The position numbers were made by a program, and so were the translations under genes. Positions 47,230 through 55,706 of a stretch of DNA of 64,000 nucleotides are shown one piece after another. Source of the DNA: Actinobacteria bacterium 69-20 (GTDB lineage: Bacteria; Actinomycetota; Actinomycetes; Mycobacteriales; Nakamurellaceae); the NCBI GenBank assembly GCA_001897425.1, contig MKSW01000002.1, positions 1 through 64,000 on the forward strand. The letters are read 5' to 3'. Positions within the stretch are counted from its first letter, which is position 1; each line of letters opens with the position of its first letter. Under the pieces are notes generated by a model that saw nothing but the letters and a program-made list of their open reading frames with translations, did not search any database and had not been told where the DNA came from.

Positions 47230-48116
47230 ACCTTCACCCCCCTGATGCGGCCGAGCAGTCCCTGCGGGCGCAGGACGAGTACTGCCGCGATCGCGGCGAA
47301 GATGAAGCCCTGGGTGAGCCCGACGACGCTGGCCGGCAACGCGGCGCGCAGGGCCACTTCGACGGCGCCCAGCGCGAAACCGCCGATGACGGCGCCGCCG
47401 AGACTGCCCAGGCCGCCCACGACCACGGCGACGAACGCCGACAGCATCGGCATCAACCCCATGTGCGGATTGATGGATCCGCCCGTACGGGCCATGGTGA
47501 GCAGCCCGGCCAACCCGGCCAGTAGGCCGGAGGCGGCGAACGCCGCAACGACCACCCGGTTGATCCGCACGCCCACCAGGCGCGCGCCCACAGCATCCTC
47601 GGCGGTGGCCCGCATCGCCAGGCCAGCACCGGTTCGCTTGAGCACGTACAGCCCCACCAACAGGGCGATCGCGGTCACGCTGATCGTGACGATCTGGTAG
47701 CGCGGCATCACCAGGGCGCCGACGCTCCACGACCCCATCAGCCAGTCCCACTGCGGCACCGTCTTCGAACGGGCCGAGATCAGCATGACGATGAGCGCCT
47801 GGATGATCAGGCTCACACCGAATGACGTGAGCAGGCTGGTCGTCTCGCTGGCACTCCGCACGGGCCGGAAGGCGACCCGTTCCATCACGAGGGCTGCGAC
47901 GATCGACGCCGCCACTCCGGCGACGGCGCCGACCGCCCAGGGCAGCCCCAGGGCGGCGCTGCCGAGCGCGGCGTAGCAGCAGATGGTGATCAGTTCGCCG
48001 TGCGCGAAGTTCGTCAGACCGAAGATCGTGAACACGATCGCCAGGCCCAGGGCGAGCAGCGCGTACGTGGCACCGAGGCTGAGCGCGTTGAGCGCCTGCT
48101 GCAAGAACACGATCAT
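47226..48116 (-). CDS. livH: Branched-chain-type ABC transporter permease LivH
   Basis: A 296-residue permease with about eight membrane segments. Typical LivH features are ALSLGATYALLALGLAIVFTIFGLTNFAHGE at the start and the cytoplasmic loop RATAEDAVGARLVGVRINRVV. It pairs with the LivM half of the next gene to form the membrane pore. ATG at 48116 overlaps the livF stop (ATGA). Longer upstream readings lie inside livF. Confidence 0.94.
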   Translation of the reverse strand: MIVFLQQALNALSLGATYALLALGLAIVFTIFGLTNFAHGELITICCYAALGSAALGLPWAVGAVAGVAASIVAALVMERVAFRPVRSASETTSLLTSFGVSLIIQALIVMLISARSKTVPQWDWLMGSWSVGALVMPRYQIVTISVTAIALLVGLYVLKRTGAGLAMRATAEDAVGARLVGVRINRVVVAAFAASGLLAGLAGLLTMARTGGSINPHMGLMPMLSAFVAVVVGGLGSLGGAVIGGFALGAVEVALRAALPASVVGLTQGFIFAAIAAVLVLRPQGLLGRIRGVKV

Positions 48117-48856
48117 GCGATTCGCTCGCTTCCGGTTCCATGCGCCGCGCCACTGCCGCCGAGGTAGGCATCGGTGAGCCCGGCGGGTCCACCGATCTCG
48201 GCCGCGGTGCCGGACGCGACGACAGAACCGCTGCGCATCACATACGTCCGATCGGCGACATCCATGGCGCGTGTCGCGTTCTGATCGACCAGGACGATGG
48301 TCAGCCCCGTCGCACTCAGGTCGCGAACCACGTCGAAGACGAGCTCCACCATCATCGGCGCCAGGCCTAGAGTGGGCTCGTCGAGCAGTAGCACGCGTGG
48401 CCTTGCCATCAGCGACCGGGCGATAGCGAGCTGTTGGGCTTCGCCGCCGGACAGCGTGCCGGCGGCCTGCTCCCGGCGTTCGCCGAGGATTGGAAATCGC
48501 TCCAGCATGCGCTCGAGATCCGCCGCAGCACCCGGTCGGTCGCGCCGGAAGCTCGCGCCGAGCACCAGGTTCTCCCTGACGGTGAGGCCGGCGTGGATGC
48601 GTCGTCCCTCGGGGGTGAGCACCAGGCCGTGCCGGATGACACGTTCGGCCGGCCATCCGGTGATGTCCACGCCGTCCAGCACGATTCGACCGGCTGTCGG
48701 CCGCAGCAGACCTGCTACGGCCGACAGCGTGGTGGTCTTGCCGGCTCCGTTCGGCCCGAGCAGGGCAACCGTCTCGCCGCGGTCGACGCTCCAAGAGACA
48801 TCGCGCACCGCCACGATCGGCCCGTATCGGACCGTCAGACCCTCGATCGACAGCAT
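48113..48856 (-). CDS. livF: Branched-chain-type ABC transporter ATPase LivF
   Basis: A 247-residue ATPase. Walker A is GPNGAGKTT, the signature is [16 protein letters not shown], and Walker B is VLLLDEPTLGLAP. The usual LivF segment VLTPEGRRIHAGLTVRENLVLG is present. With the LivG domain of the fused gene it supplies the two ATP-binding sites. The ATG at 48856 is 8 bases from the binding-protein stop. Confidence 0.95.
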   Translation of the reverse strand: MLSIEGLTVRYGPIVAVRDVSWSVDRGETVALLGPNGAGKTTTLSAVAGLLRPTAGRIVLDGVDITGWPAERVIRHGLVLTPEGRRIHAGLTVRENLVLGASFRRDRPGAAADLERMLERFPILGERREQAAGTLSGGEAQQLAIARSLMARPRVLLLDEPTLGLAPMMVELVFDVVRDLSATGLTIVLVDQNATRAMDVADRTYVMRSGSVVASGTAAEIGGPAGLTDAYLGGSGAAHGTGSERIA

Positions 48857-48864
48857 GGGGTGAA

Positions 48865-50040
48865 TTACGGGGTCGGGATGTAGGACGGCACGAAGGAGTC
48901 CTTGTACACGAACTTGCCGCCCTCCACGGCGCCGATGGTCACCGGCTTGAGCGGAATGCCGGTGGTGCCCTGGTAGGTCACCGCACCCGTCATCGTCGGC
49001 ACATCCTTGAGCTGTTTGAGCGCGTCCGTGATCGCCTTCGCATCGTTGCTGCCCGCCTTCTCGACAGCGGCCGCGATGATCTGCGCGATCGTCACGCCGA
49101 GCGCACCGAGTGCGGGACCGTCGCTGATGTCTTTGTTGGACTTTCCTGGCCCGTCCAGGAACGCCGCATAATCGCTGCCCGGGGTCGGGAAGACGTGCGT
49201 CGAGAAGACAGTGCCCACCAGGGCATCACCGCCTGCTTCGAGCAGACCGGCGGTGTCGAAGCCGTCGCCGCCGGCCACCGGGGTTTCGACGCCGGCGCGG
49301 CGCAGCGCGCGGATGAAGCTCGGCGTGTCCGGCGGGAACATCGTCGTGTAGATGACATCGGGGCGCGGATTCATCGCGGCGATCTTGGTGACCTGCGCCG
49401 AGAAGTCCGTCTGCCCGATAGAGAAGGTGACATCGCCGAGCACCTTTCCGCCGCCGTGGGTGAAGGTGTCGGCGAAGAACTTCGGCGTGTTCGAGGTGTA
49501 CGTCATGTCCGGGCTGCTCACGGTGACGGCCGTCTTCTTGCCGTTCTTGAGCAGGTATTCGGCGACCCCGGCGGCCTGCACGTTGTCACCGAACGCGGCC
49601 AGGAATACCGAAGCGTTCCCGCCGATGGCGGTGTACTCGGGCTGCGTAGAGGCACCCGCGATCACCGGAACTCCGGAGCTACCGGCAACCTCGATGACGC
49701 CGGTCGCCATCCCGGGGAAGGCCGGTCCGATCAGGATGTCCGCACCCGCGTCGACGAGTTCCTGGGCGACGGTCCCACCGGAGGCCGAATCGCTCTTCAT
49801 GTCCTTCGCCTGGACGTCGAAGGTGTAGCCCGCTACCCCGCCGGCGGCGTTGATCTTGTCGATCTGGTACTTGAGGCCGGCCAGCAGCGGCACGTCGCCG
49901 ATCGCGGCGTCGCCGGTCAAGCCGAGCGCACCGCCGATCGTGACGACCTTGCTGTCGGACTTGGATGATCCGCCGGAACAACCGGCGAGCGCGGTGGCGG
50001 CCACCGCGGTGGCCGCCACGACTCGAATCCACGATTTCAC
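48865..50040 (-). CDS. ABC transporter substrate-binding lipoprotein (Liv family)
   Basis: A 391-residue exported binding protein. The N-terminus MKSWIRVVAATAVAATALAGCSG is a lipoprotein signal with lipobox LAGC, so Cys21-23 is lipidated. The mature part has the two-lobe type I periplasmic-binding fold (IGGALGLTGDAAIGDVPLLAGLKYQIDKINAAGG). GTG at 50040 with GGGAGAAG upstream is chosen; ATG at 50055 is an alternative. The family binds amino acids, amides, urea or amines; the cluster suggests an amine or amino alcohol. A hairpin separates it from the upstream ligase gene. Confidence 0.92.
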   Translation of the reverse strand: MKSWIRVVAATAVAATALAGCSGGSSKSDSKVVTIGGALGLTGDAAIGDVPLLAGLKYQIDKINAAGGVAGYTFDVQAKDMKSDSASGGTVAQELVDAGADILIGPAFPGMATGVIEVAGSSGVPVIAGASTQPEYTAIGGNASVFLAAFGDNVQAAGVAEYLLKNGKKTAVTVSSPDMTYTSNTPKFFADTFTHGGGKVLGDVTFSIGQTDFSAQVTKIAAMNPRPDVIYTTMFPPDTPSFIRALRRAGVETPVAGGDGFDTAGLLEAGGDALVGTVFSTHVFPTPGSDYAAFLDGPGKSNKDISDGPALGALGVTIAQIIAAAVEKAGSNDAKAITDALKQLKDVPTMTGAVTYQGTTGIPLKPVTIGAVEGGKFVYKDSFVPSYIPTP

Positions 50041-50094
50041 GATCGCTTCTCCCATTTCTGTGAGGCAGGTGCAGTTGTCGGTGGAGCAGTGCGG

Positions 50095-50123
50095 TCGGCG
50101 GATCCGGATCGCGGATCCGCCGA
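50095..50123. terminator. 12-base perfect hairpin after the ligase gene
   Basis: TCGGCGGATCCG (50095-50106) and CGGATCCGCCGA (50112-50123) form a perfect 12-base stem with a five-base loop. On the minus strand it follows the stop of the glutamine-synthetase-like gene by six bases and precedes the binding-protein gene. There is no T run. It probably lowers read-through or protects the 3' end, tuning enzyme versus transporter amounts. Confidence 0.6.
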
Positions 50124-50128
50124 AGGAC

Positions 50129-51496
50129 CTAGATGAACTCGAAGTAGCGGGCCTTCTCCCAGTCAGTGACCGCATGGGAGTAGACCTTGGCCTCCCAGAG
50201 GGCGGCGAGGACGTACTGCTCGACGACATCGGCGCCGAGGGCGTCCAGGGCGAACGGGCTGGCCGACAGGAGCCGGGCCGATTCGTCGAGTGTCGTCGGG
50301 AAGCGCTCGATGGCGCTGCGGTCGGCATCCAGCCGGTAAGCGTCACCGCCATGCATGCCGGGTGGCTCGAGCCCCTCGTCGATACCGGCCGAGGCCGATG
50401 CGAGCAGGGCGGCGATGGCGAGGTACGGGTTCACGTCCGCGCCGGGCACTCGCCACTCGGCGCGCACCGACCCCGGGTGTTCACCGAGGATGCGACAGGA
50501 CACCGTCCGGTTGTCGTACCCCCAGGTGGCCCCGTGGCCGGCGAACTCCTCGGAGTTCGTGCGCCGATAGGAATTGATCGTCGGCGCGTAGAACGTCATG
50601 AAAGCCGGTGCGTGCTGCAGGATTCCGGCGACGGCCCCACGCAATGACCTGGACACGAAATGGTCTGCGGCGGCGTCATAGAAGATCGGTGAGCCGCCGG
50701 TGTCCGTCATGGACAGGTGAATGTGACAGGACGATCCGACCTGATCGGCGACCGGTTTCGGCATGAACGTGGCCGACATCCCCGCTCTGGCAGCGCAATC
50801 GCGCACCGCGAGCTTGAAAAGGACGTGCCGGTCGGCCATGTCCATGGCGTCGCCGTAGGTGAGGTTGATCTCCCACTGCCCGAGGCCCCACTCCCCCTGG
50901 CTGAGTTCGACGTCCAGGCCGGAGCGGTCCAACGCGTCGCGCAGCGGCTGGAAGAAATGCTCCCAACCGTTGACCTGCTGCACGGTGTAGTCGGCGTGCA
51001 TCAGGGTGGACGGCGTCATGGTGTGGTAGCCACCGGTGCGCAATGCGTCGTAGTTCTCGCGATACAGGAAGAACTCGAGTTCCGTTCCCACAGCAGCGGT
51101 TCGACCGGCGGCGGCCATCGCGTCGAGTTGGCGGCGCAGGATGGTGCGCGGCGCGACGGCGACCAACTCGCCGGTCTCCGGCTCGTACAAATCGGCCATG
51201 ACGACCGCGGTGCGATCAAGCCATGCCGCCGGTCGCAAGGTGGCCATGTCCGGGCGCATCAGGATGTCCCGCCAGCCGGTGTGCCACCCCGCGTACGGCA
51301 CTTCGAGGCCGATGTCCTGGTTGATGTCCCAGCCGAAGACGCAGGTGGAGATGGCGATCCCGGGCTCGGCGAGTTCCTGCAGTTTGCGCGGTGTGAGCCG
51401 CTTGCCGAGCAATCGGCCGGACATGTCCGGCGCCGTCACGATGACGGTGTCGTAGCCGCCGGAATGAAGCTCGTCCGGCGTGAGCTGCGCCGTCAT
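50129..51496 (-). CDS. Glutamine synthetase-like gamma-glutamyl-amine ligase
   Basis: A 455-residue GS-I fold ligase. Metal and ATP-site segments VGTELEFFLY, GQWEINLTYGDAMDMADRHVLFK, GSSCHIHLSM and NSYRRTNSEEFAGHGATWGYDNRTVSCRI are present, but the adenylylation site of true glutamine synthetase (NLYDLPPEE) is missing, as in PuuA and the GlnA3/GlnA4 gamma-glutamylpolyamine/ethanolamine ligases of Streptomyces. It likely joins glutamate to an amine using ATP. ATG at 51496 overlaps the SDR stop (ATGA). Confidence 0.9.
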   Translation of the reverse strand: MTAQLTPDELHSGGYDTVIVTAPDMSGRLLGKRLTPRKLQELAEPGIAISTCVFGWDINQDIGLEVPYAGWHTGWRDILMRPDMATLRPAAWLDRTAVVMADLYEPETGELVAVAPRTILRRQLDAMAAAGRTAAVGTELEFFLYRENYDALRTGGYHTMTPSTLMHADYTVQQVNGWEHFFQPLRDALDRSGLDVELSQGEWGLGQWEINLTYGDAMDMADRHVLFKLAVRDCAARAGMSATFMPKPVADQVGSSCHIHLSMTDTGGSPIFYDAAADHFVSRSLRGAVAGILQHAPAFMTFYAPTINSYRRTNSEEFAGHGATWGYDNRTVSCRILGEHPGSVRAEWRVPGADVNPYLAIAALLASASAGIDEGLEPPGMHGGDAYRLDADRSAIERFPTTLDESARLLSASPFALDALGADVVEQYVLAALWEAKVYSHAVTDWEKARYFEFI

Positions 51497-52257
51497 CGGG
51501 TCAACCACCCACCGTCGACGGGAAGCTCGATGCCGGTGATGTAGCTGGCGTCGTCGGAGAGCAGGAATGACGCCGCCGCGGCGATGTCGGCAGGTTCGCC
51601 GACGCGCGGGATCAGCAGCCGTGTCTTCATGAACTCCATCGCCTCCGGCCCAGTGATGTCGCCACCCGTGAATCGGGTATTGATAGGCCCGGGGGCGATC
51701 GCGTTGACACGGGTGCCTTGAGCCGAGAGCTCCACGGCGAGGGCCTTGGTCAGCATCGGGATGCCACCCTTGGACGCGTTGTAATGCGGTTGGCAATGCG
51801 GCCCGCTCGCTACGACCACCGATGCCTCGACGGTGGACAGATTGACCACAGCGCCGCCGCCGGCCGCCTTCAGGTGCGGGGCTGCGGCCTGGGTGACCAG
51901 GAACGGCCCGGTCAGGTTCACGCCCAGGACGAAATCCCACTCCTGCTGGGTGACATCGGCCAGGCCCGACATGGTGACGACACCGGCATTGTTGACGAGG
52001 TAGGTGAGCGAGCCAAGCATGTCGACCGCCGCCGATACGGCCTCGTGCACGACATCACGGTTGGCGACGTCGCAGTACACGAAGCTGGCCCGCCCGCCCG
52101 CGCTGGTGATCATCTCGATCGTCTCGGCGGCACCGGCCTCGTTGACGTCCAGGACCGCGATCGCGGCGCCTTCCGAGGCGAGGCGGGTGGCGATCGCTCG
52201 GCCGATACCGGATCCCGCACCGGTGACGATGGCCGTACGGCCCTGATGGTCCCTCAC
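51493..52257 (-). CDS. Short-chain dehydrogenase/reductase (SDR)
   Basis: A 254-residue classical SDR. The cofactor motif is TGAGSGIGRAIA, NNAG is at LVNNAGVV, and the catalytic Ser and YxxxK are in VNLSTVEASVVV and HYNASKGG. LDVN after the second strand favours NAD. GTG at 52257 is preceded by GGAGGA. Its place directly before the ligase gene, with no amine oxidase nearby, suggests oxidation of an alcohol group on the gamma-glutamylated substrate or on the free amino alcohol. Confidence 0.92.
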   Translation of the reverse strand: MRDHQGRTAIVTGAGSGIGRAIATRLASEGAAIAVLDVNEAGAAETIEMITSAGGRASFVYCDVANRDVVHEAVSAAVDMLGSLTYLVNNAGVVTMSGLADVTQQEWDFVLGVNLTGPFLVTQAAAPHLKAAGGGAVVNLSTVEASVVVASGPHCQPHYNASKGGIPMLTKALAVELSAQGTRVNAIAPGPINTRFTGGDITGPEAMEFMKTRLLIPRVGEPADIAAAASFLLSDDASYITGIELPVDGGWLTR

Positions 52258-52356
52258 AAGAATGTCCTCCAGCTAGTGCCGATCAGGTCGTCGGCTCGGT
52301 GATTGAAAGCGGTGGTCAACAGCGTTGGCTGCCAAGCGTCGCGGTACCCCCCCACG

Positions 52357-53082
52357 TCACTGCCTGGGTTCCTCGGCCGTCATCGGCTGGCCAGGTATCA
52401 GGATCTCGCGCAGCACGTCCCGACTGTGTTCGATGTGCCTGACCATCAGTCGCGCGGCCCGGGCACCGTCGCGGGCCTCGATCGCCTTCAGCAGCCCGGC
52501 GTGCTCGCGCCGCATATCGACCACCGACGGCAGGTAGTTCAAATTGTCCGTGGGAGCGAAAAGCTCGCCTCGCGCATCACGAATCGACTCCTGGAGCCGC
52601 GGACTGCCTGACGCGGCAGCGATCTCGGCGTGAAAAGCCGAATCGTGCTTTCGGAACTCCTGACGGGAAATGCCCTGCCGCAACGCGGTGACGGCGGCAC
52701 GCATCGCCACGATCTGCGCATCGGTGCGGCGTTCCGCGGCCAGCTTTGCGGCACGAGACTCCACCGCGATGCGGAACTCGGCCAAGTCGTCCCACTCCCC
52801 GATGGTCGCTCGCATCCGGCCCGCCCACAGCTCCGGGTTCGATCCGAGGGCTGAGACCGAGGTTCCGCCGTGCGCCCCGCGTTGCGTCGTCACATAGTTC
52901 AGTGCTTCGAGCGCAGCGAGCGCCTCGCGCACCGCCATGCGAGACACCCCTAGTTGTGCCGCAAGCTCGCGCTGTGACGGGAGCTTGGAGCCTTCCGGCA
53001 ACTCACCGCTGTGGATCAAGCGGCGCAGCAGCGCGGCAACTTCTTCGCCCGTCCTGGTCGAGGGGGGCAAGTTGAAGTTCAT
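52357..53082 (-). CDS. FadR-subfamily GntR transcriptional regulator
   Basis: A 241-residue regulator with an N-terminal GntR winged helix (GSKLPSQRELAAQLGVSRMAVREALAALEALNYV) and a C-terminal FCD ligand-binding domain (from about 85) with metal-binding His residues (HDSAFHAEIA and RREHAGLLKAI). ATG at 53082 is used; a TTG/GTG start at 53118/53106 is possible. First gene of the amine cluster and likely its repressor. The upstream 53083-53243 stretch contains a direct repeat of GGACC and a CGTCATA word at 53147. Confidence 0.91.
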   Translation of the reverse strand: MNFNLPPSTRTGEEVAALLRRLIHSGELPEGSKLPSQRELAAQLGVSRMAVREALAALEALNYVTTQRGAHGGTSVSALGSNPELWAGRMRATIGEWDDLAEFRIAVESRAAKLAAERRTDAQIVAMRAAVTALRQGISRQEFRKHDSAFHAEIAAASGSPRLQESIRDARGELFAPTDNLNYLPSVVDMRREHAGLLKAIEARDGARAARLMVRHIEHSRDVLREILIPGQPMTAEEPRQ

Positions 53083-53243
53083 TGGACCGACGATAGGACC
53101 ATTCACGAGAGGCGTCAAGACTCGCGCGCCCTGCTCCCGGGGATGTCGTCATATGTGCGGCGACACGCGCCGGCAGCGGTTCGACTGCCCGATTCGAAAG
53201 AGGCAGGAACGCCACCCGACCGGATCGGGTTGCGCAGGGTAAG

Positions 53244-53283
53244 GCGGCGCCCCCGGGGCGGGTCGGGTCACCGGGGGCGCCGC
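53244..53283. terminator. 13-base perfect hairpin ending the carbamoyl operon
   Basis: GCGGCGCCCCCGG (53244-53256) pairs perfectly with CCGGGGGCGCCGC (53271-53283), loop 14 bases. On the minus strand it starts 13 bases after the permease stop. No T run follows, as is common for actinobacterial terminators. It separates the permease from the FadR-type regulator gene and so marks the boundary of two operons. Confidence 0.75.
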
Positions 53284-53296
53284 TGGTACGGTTCGG

Positions 53297-54634
53297 TCAA
53301 ATTCCGACGGCGGCGTGCGCCTCCTCTGCGTCGGCGCGGGTGCCGACGTGCGCGGGTCGTCTGGCAAGTTCGATCGCAAGGTAGACGACGAGGCCGACGA
53401 CCATGCCGACGATCGCATCGGAGAGCGATGGCAGCGTTTCGTGGACAACGAGCCCAACGACCGCACCGACACCCCAGCCGATGAACGCGGTCGGCCGGAC
53501 GCGGCGTTCGACCCGGCCGACGAGCCGCCTGCGCAGGATGACCTGATCGGCTATCAAGACCGCACCGAGCGGCGGAACGATCACGCCGAGCAGGGCGAGC
53601 CAATTGACGTAGAAGCTCCACACGCCGGCAATCGCTGCAGCGAGCCCGATCGCGCCGAGAATCAGCGTGAGCAGGCGCATCTTGGAGCGCACGATATGCG
53701 ACCAACTGAGCGCCCCGTTGTAAAGGCAGTGGGTACAGACGGAGCCGAGGTTCACGACGACGAAGATGACCACGAAGATGTCCAGGACGATGTTCCCCGG
53801 CCCGGTGAGGATCGGGGTGAAGTCGCCGCCCGCGGTGCCGGGGTCCGCGATGGCACCTGCGGCCACCAGGAACCCGCCGGACAATTGCGCGATCAAGCTG
53901 GCGATCGGAAAGGCGGAGGCGGTTGCTATCACGCCTTGCTTTCCGTTCTTGGACCAGCGAGTGAAATCGGCCGCCATGGTGCCCGAATCGAGGAACGTGG
54001 CCATGATCGCGGTGACAGCGGCACCGAAGGTCATGGTGCCGCCTGCGATGCCGGCGTAGCCGGTGACGCCGCCGAAGTCGTGGTGTCCGGCTGCAATGGC
54101 GACGGCGATGATCACCGCGATGATGAATAGTGGGGCGGCGAGTGCTCCGGTCCAGGACAATGCCTTGATACCAAGGAATGTCGCGGCGATGAAGATGATG
54201 CCGGCGATGGCGGCGACCAAGGCTTCGTTCCAGCCGAATGAGTTGTGCAGGGCGGACCCGGTGGCGCCGGTGTTGAACGCGAACCAACCGACGACGACGG
54301 TGGACAGGAATCCGGACGCGACGATATAGCCCACGGATCCGAACGTTTCAGTGGTTTGCAGGGCGAAGTTCTTGCCGGTCTGGCCGGCGCGATAGCTGAG
54401 CAGGCCAACGAAAACGAACATGATCAGGTTCGCCAGCAGGATCGCGGCGAAGCCTTCTTTGAAGCCGAGCATGGCGACGACGATGCCGCCGGGCACGGCG
54501 TTGGTGAGGATCATCGGGAAGCCGAACCAGACAGCGGCGACCGTCATGAGGGATTTGCGGTGTTCCGGCGGTACCGGGCTGTGCTCGAATTCCGACTCCA
54601 GCTTGCTGCCGGTGTCGGACTGGGTTGTTTCCAT
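53297..54634 (-). CDS. NCS1 family permease (cytosine/allantoin type)
   Basis: A 445-residue membrane protein with about 12 helices of the nucleobase-cation-symport-1 family. The N-terminus METTQSDTGSKLESEFEHSPVPPEHRKS is followed by FPMILTNAVPGGIVVAMLGFKEGFAAIL, typical of CodB-like members; the allantoin permease AllP belongs to the same family. As last gene of the operon it probably brings in the ureide or nucleobase from which carbamoyl groups are released. ATG at 54634; 81 bases follow the carbamate kinase gene. Base composition is lower in GC than genes to the left. Confidence 0.9.
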   Translation of the reverse strand: METTQSDTGSKLESEFEHSPVPPEHRKSLMTVAAVWFGFPMILTNAVPGGIVVAMLGFKEGFAAILLANLIMFVFVGLLSYRAGQTGKNFALQTTETFGSVGYIVASGFLSTVVVGWFAFNTGATGSALHNSFGWNEALVAAIAGIIFIAATFLGIKALSWTGALAAPLFIIAVIIAVAIAAGHHDFGGVTGYAGIAGGTMTFGAAVTAIMATFLDSGTMAADFTRWSKNGKQGVIATASAFPIASLIAQLSGGFLVAAGAIADPGTAGGDFTPILTGPGNIVLDIFVVIFVVVNLGSVCTHCLYNGALSWSHIVRSKMRLLTLILGAIGLAAAIAGVWSFYVNWLALLGVIVPPLGAVLIADQVILRRRLVGRVERRVRPTAFIGWGVGAVVGLVVHETLPSLSDAIVGMVVGLVVYLAIELARRPAHVGTRADAEEAHAAVGI

Positions 54635-54715
54635 CGCAGGCCTTTCGGGATCAGGAGAGCTTGGTTGGGTTCGCGGCCGGTGCCGATGCGCCGGATTGCC
54701 CCCGCATGAGAAGGG

Positions 54716-55648
54716 TCAGGCGTAGACGATGCCGTCGGCGACGTCGGCACGGATCTCGGTGCCGATCTTTCTGGCGAGCAGTTCGTCGAGTCGGTCCAGC
54801 GGGCCGATCAATGCCCGGCCGCCGGCTTTGGCAACCCGAATGGCGGCGTCGACCTTCGGTTTCATGGATCCTTCGGCGAACGGCAGATGTTGAATTCCGT
54901 CGACCGAGGCGGTGAGGATGTCGCGCTGCTGTGGCGTTCCCCAGTCCTGGCTGACGAAGTCCGCGTCGGTGAGGATGACCAACGTATCCGCGCCGATCTC
55001 CTCGGCGAGAGCCGCGCTGGCGAGATCCTTGTCGATAACGGCCTGGACGCCCGATTGGCGTCCGGCCTGCGAGTCGGCCTTCACGGGCACACCCCCGCCG
55101 CCGACGCAGACAACGAGGTACCCGTTGTCGAGGAGCAGCCGGATCGCGTCGGCTTGAATGATCCGGATCGGTTGCGGGGAAGGTACTACGCGACGGAAGT
55201 AGTTGCCGTCCTTGCCGATCGTCCATCGGTAGTCGGCAGCAACCTCGGCGACGTCCTCGGCGCTGTATTGCGGGCCGATGAACTTTGTCGGGTGCTCGAA
55301 TGCCGGGTCGTGGTCGTCGACGACGGTCGTGGTCAGCAGGTTCGCGATCTTGCGCTCGCCGCGCAGGATGTTGCTGAGCTCCTGTTGCACGACGTACCCG
55401 ATCATTCCTTGGGTTTCGGCGCCGAGAATATCGAGCGGGTAGGCCGCCACCTCCTGGTAGGTGAGGTTTTGCAGCGCCAGCAGGCCGACCTGTGGGCCGT
55501 TTCCATGGGTGACGACCAATTCGTGCTCTCTCGCCAGCGTGGCCAGGCTATGACAGGCGGAGCGCACGTTCGCCCGCAGCAGGTCGGCCGTCATCGGCTC
55601 GCCCCGCCGCGACAACGCATTCCCGCCCAGTGCAACGACGATTCTCAT
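54716..55648 (-). CDS. arcC: Carbamate kinase
   Basis: A 310-residue amino-acid-kinase-fold enzyme that makes ATP from carbamoyl phosphate and ADP. It starts MRIVVALGGNALSRRGEPM; further family segments are VVTHGNGPQVGLLALQN, QGMIGYVVQQEL, CVGGGGVPV, DKDLASAALAEEIGADTLVILTDAD and GSMKPKVDAAIRVA. Its neighbours are the FdrA/DUF1116/DUF2877 proteins rather than arginine deiminase genes, so its role is that of AllK: harvesting carbamoyl phosphate from oxamate-type carbamoyltransfer. Starts 58 bases after the DUF1116 stop. Confidence 0.95.
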   Translation of the reverse strand: MRIVVALGGNALSRRGEPMTADLLRANVRSACHSLATLAREHELVVTHGNGPQVGLLALQNLTYQEVAAYPLDILGAETQGMIGYVVQQELSNILRGERKIANLLTTTVVDDHDPAFEHPTKFIGPQYSAEDVAEVAADYRWTIGKDGNYFRRVVPSPQPIRIIQADAIRLLLDNGYLVVCVGGGGVPVKADSQAGRQSGVQAVIDKDLASAALAEEIGADTLVILTDADFVSQDWGTPQQRDILTASVDGIQHLPFAEGSMKPKVDAAIRVAKAGGRALIGPLDRLDELLARKIGTEIRADVADGIVYA

Positions 55649-55706
55649 GGCTACCCCTGTTCGTGGTGTTCGGTGGCGCGATCGGCCCAGCCGGCTGTGA
55701 CGCGGC

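Noticed and set aside
45358-47700. Long open frame antisense to the LivM-LivG fusion and livH
   Set aside because: Shadow frame; the opposite strand has clear ABC transporter domains.
47226-48794. LivH reading extended about 225 codons upstream into livF
   Set aside because: The extension overlaps livF in another frame and has no permease features; the ATG at 48116 gives a normal LivH with ATGA coupling.
53083-53118. Extended start of the FadR-type regulator at TTG 53118
   Set aside because: The extra residues (TPLVNGPIVGP) are not family-like; kept only as an alternative.
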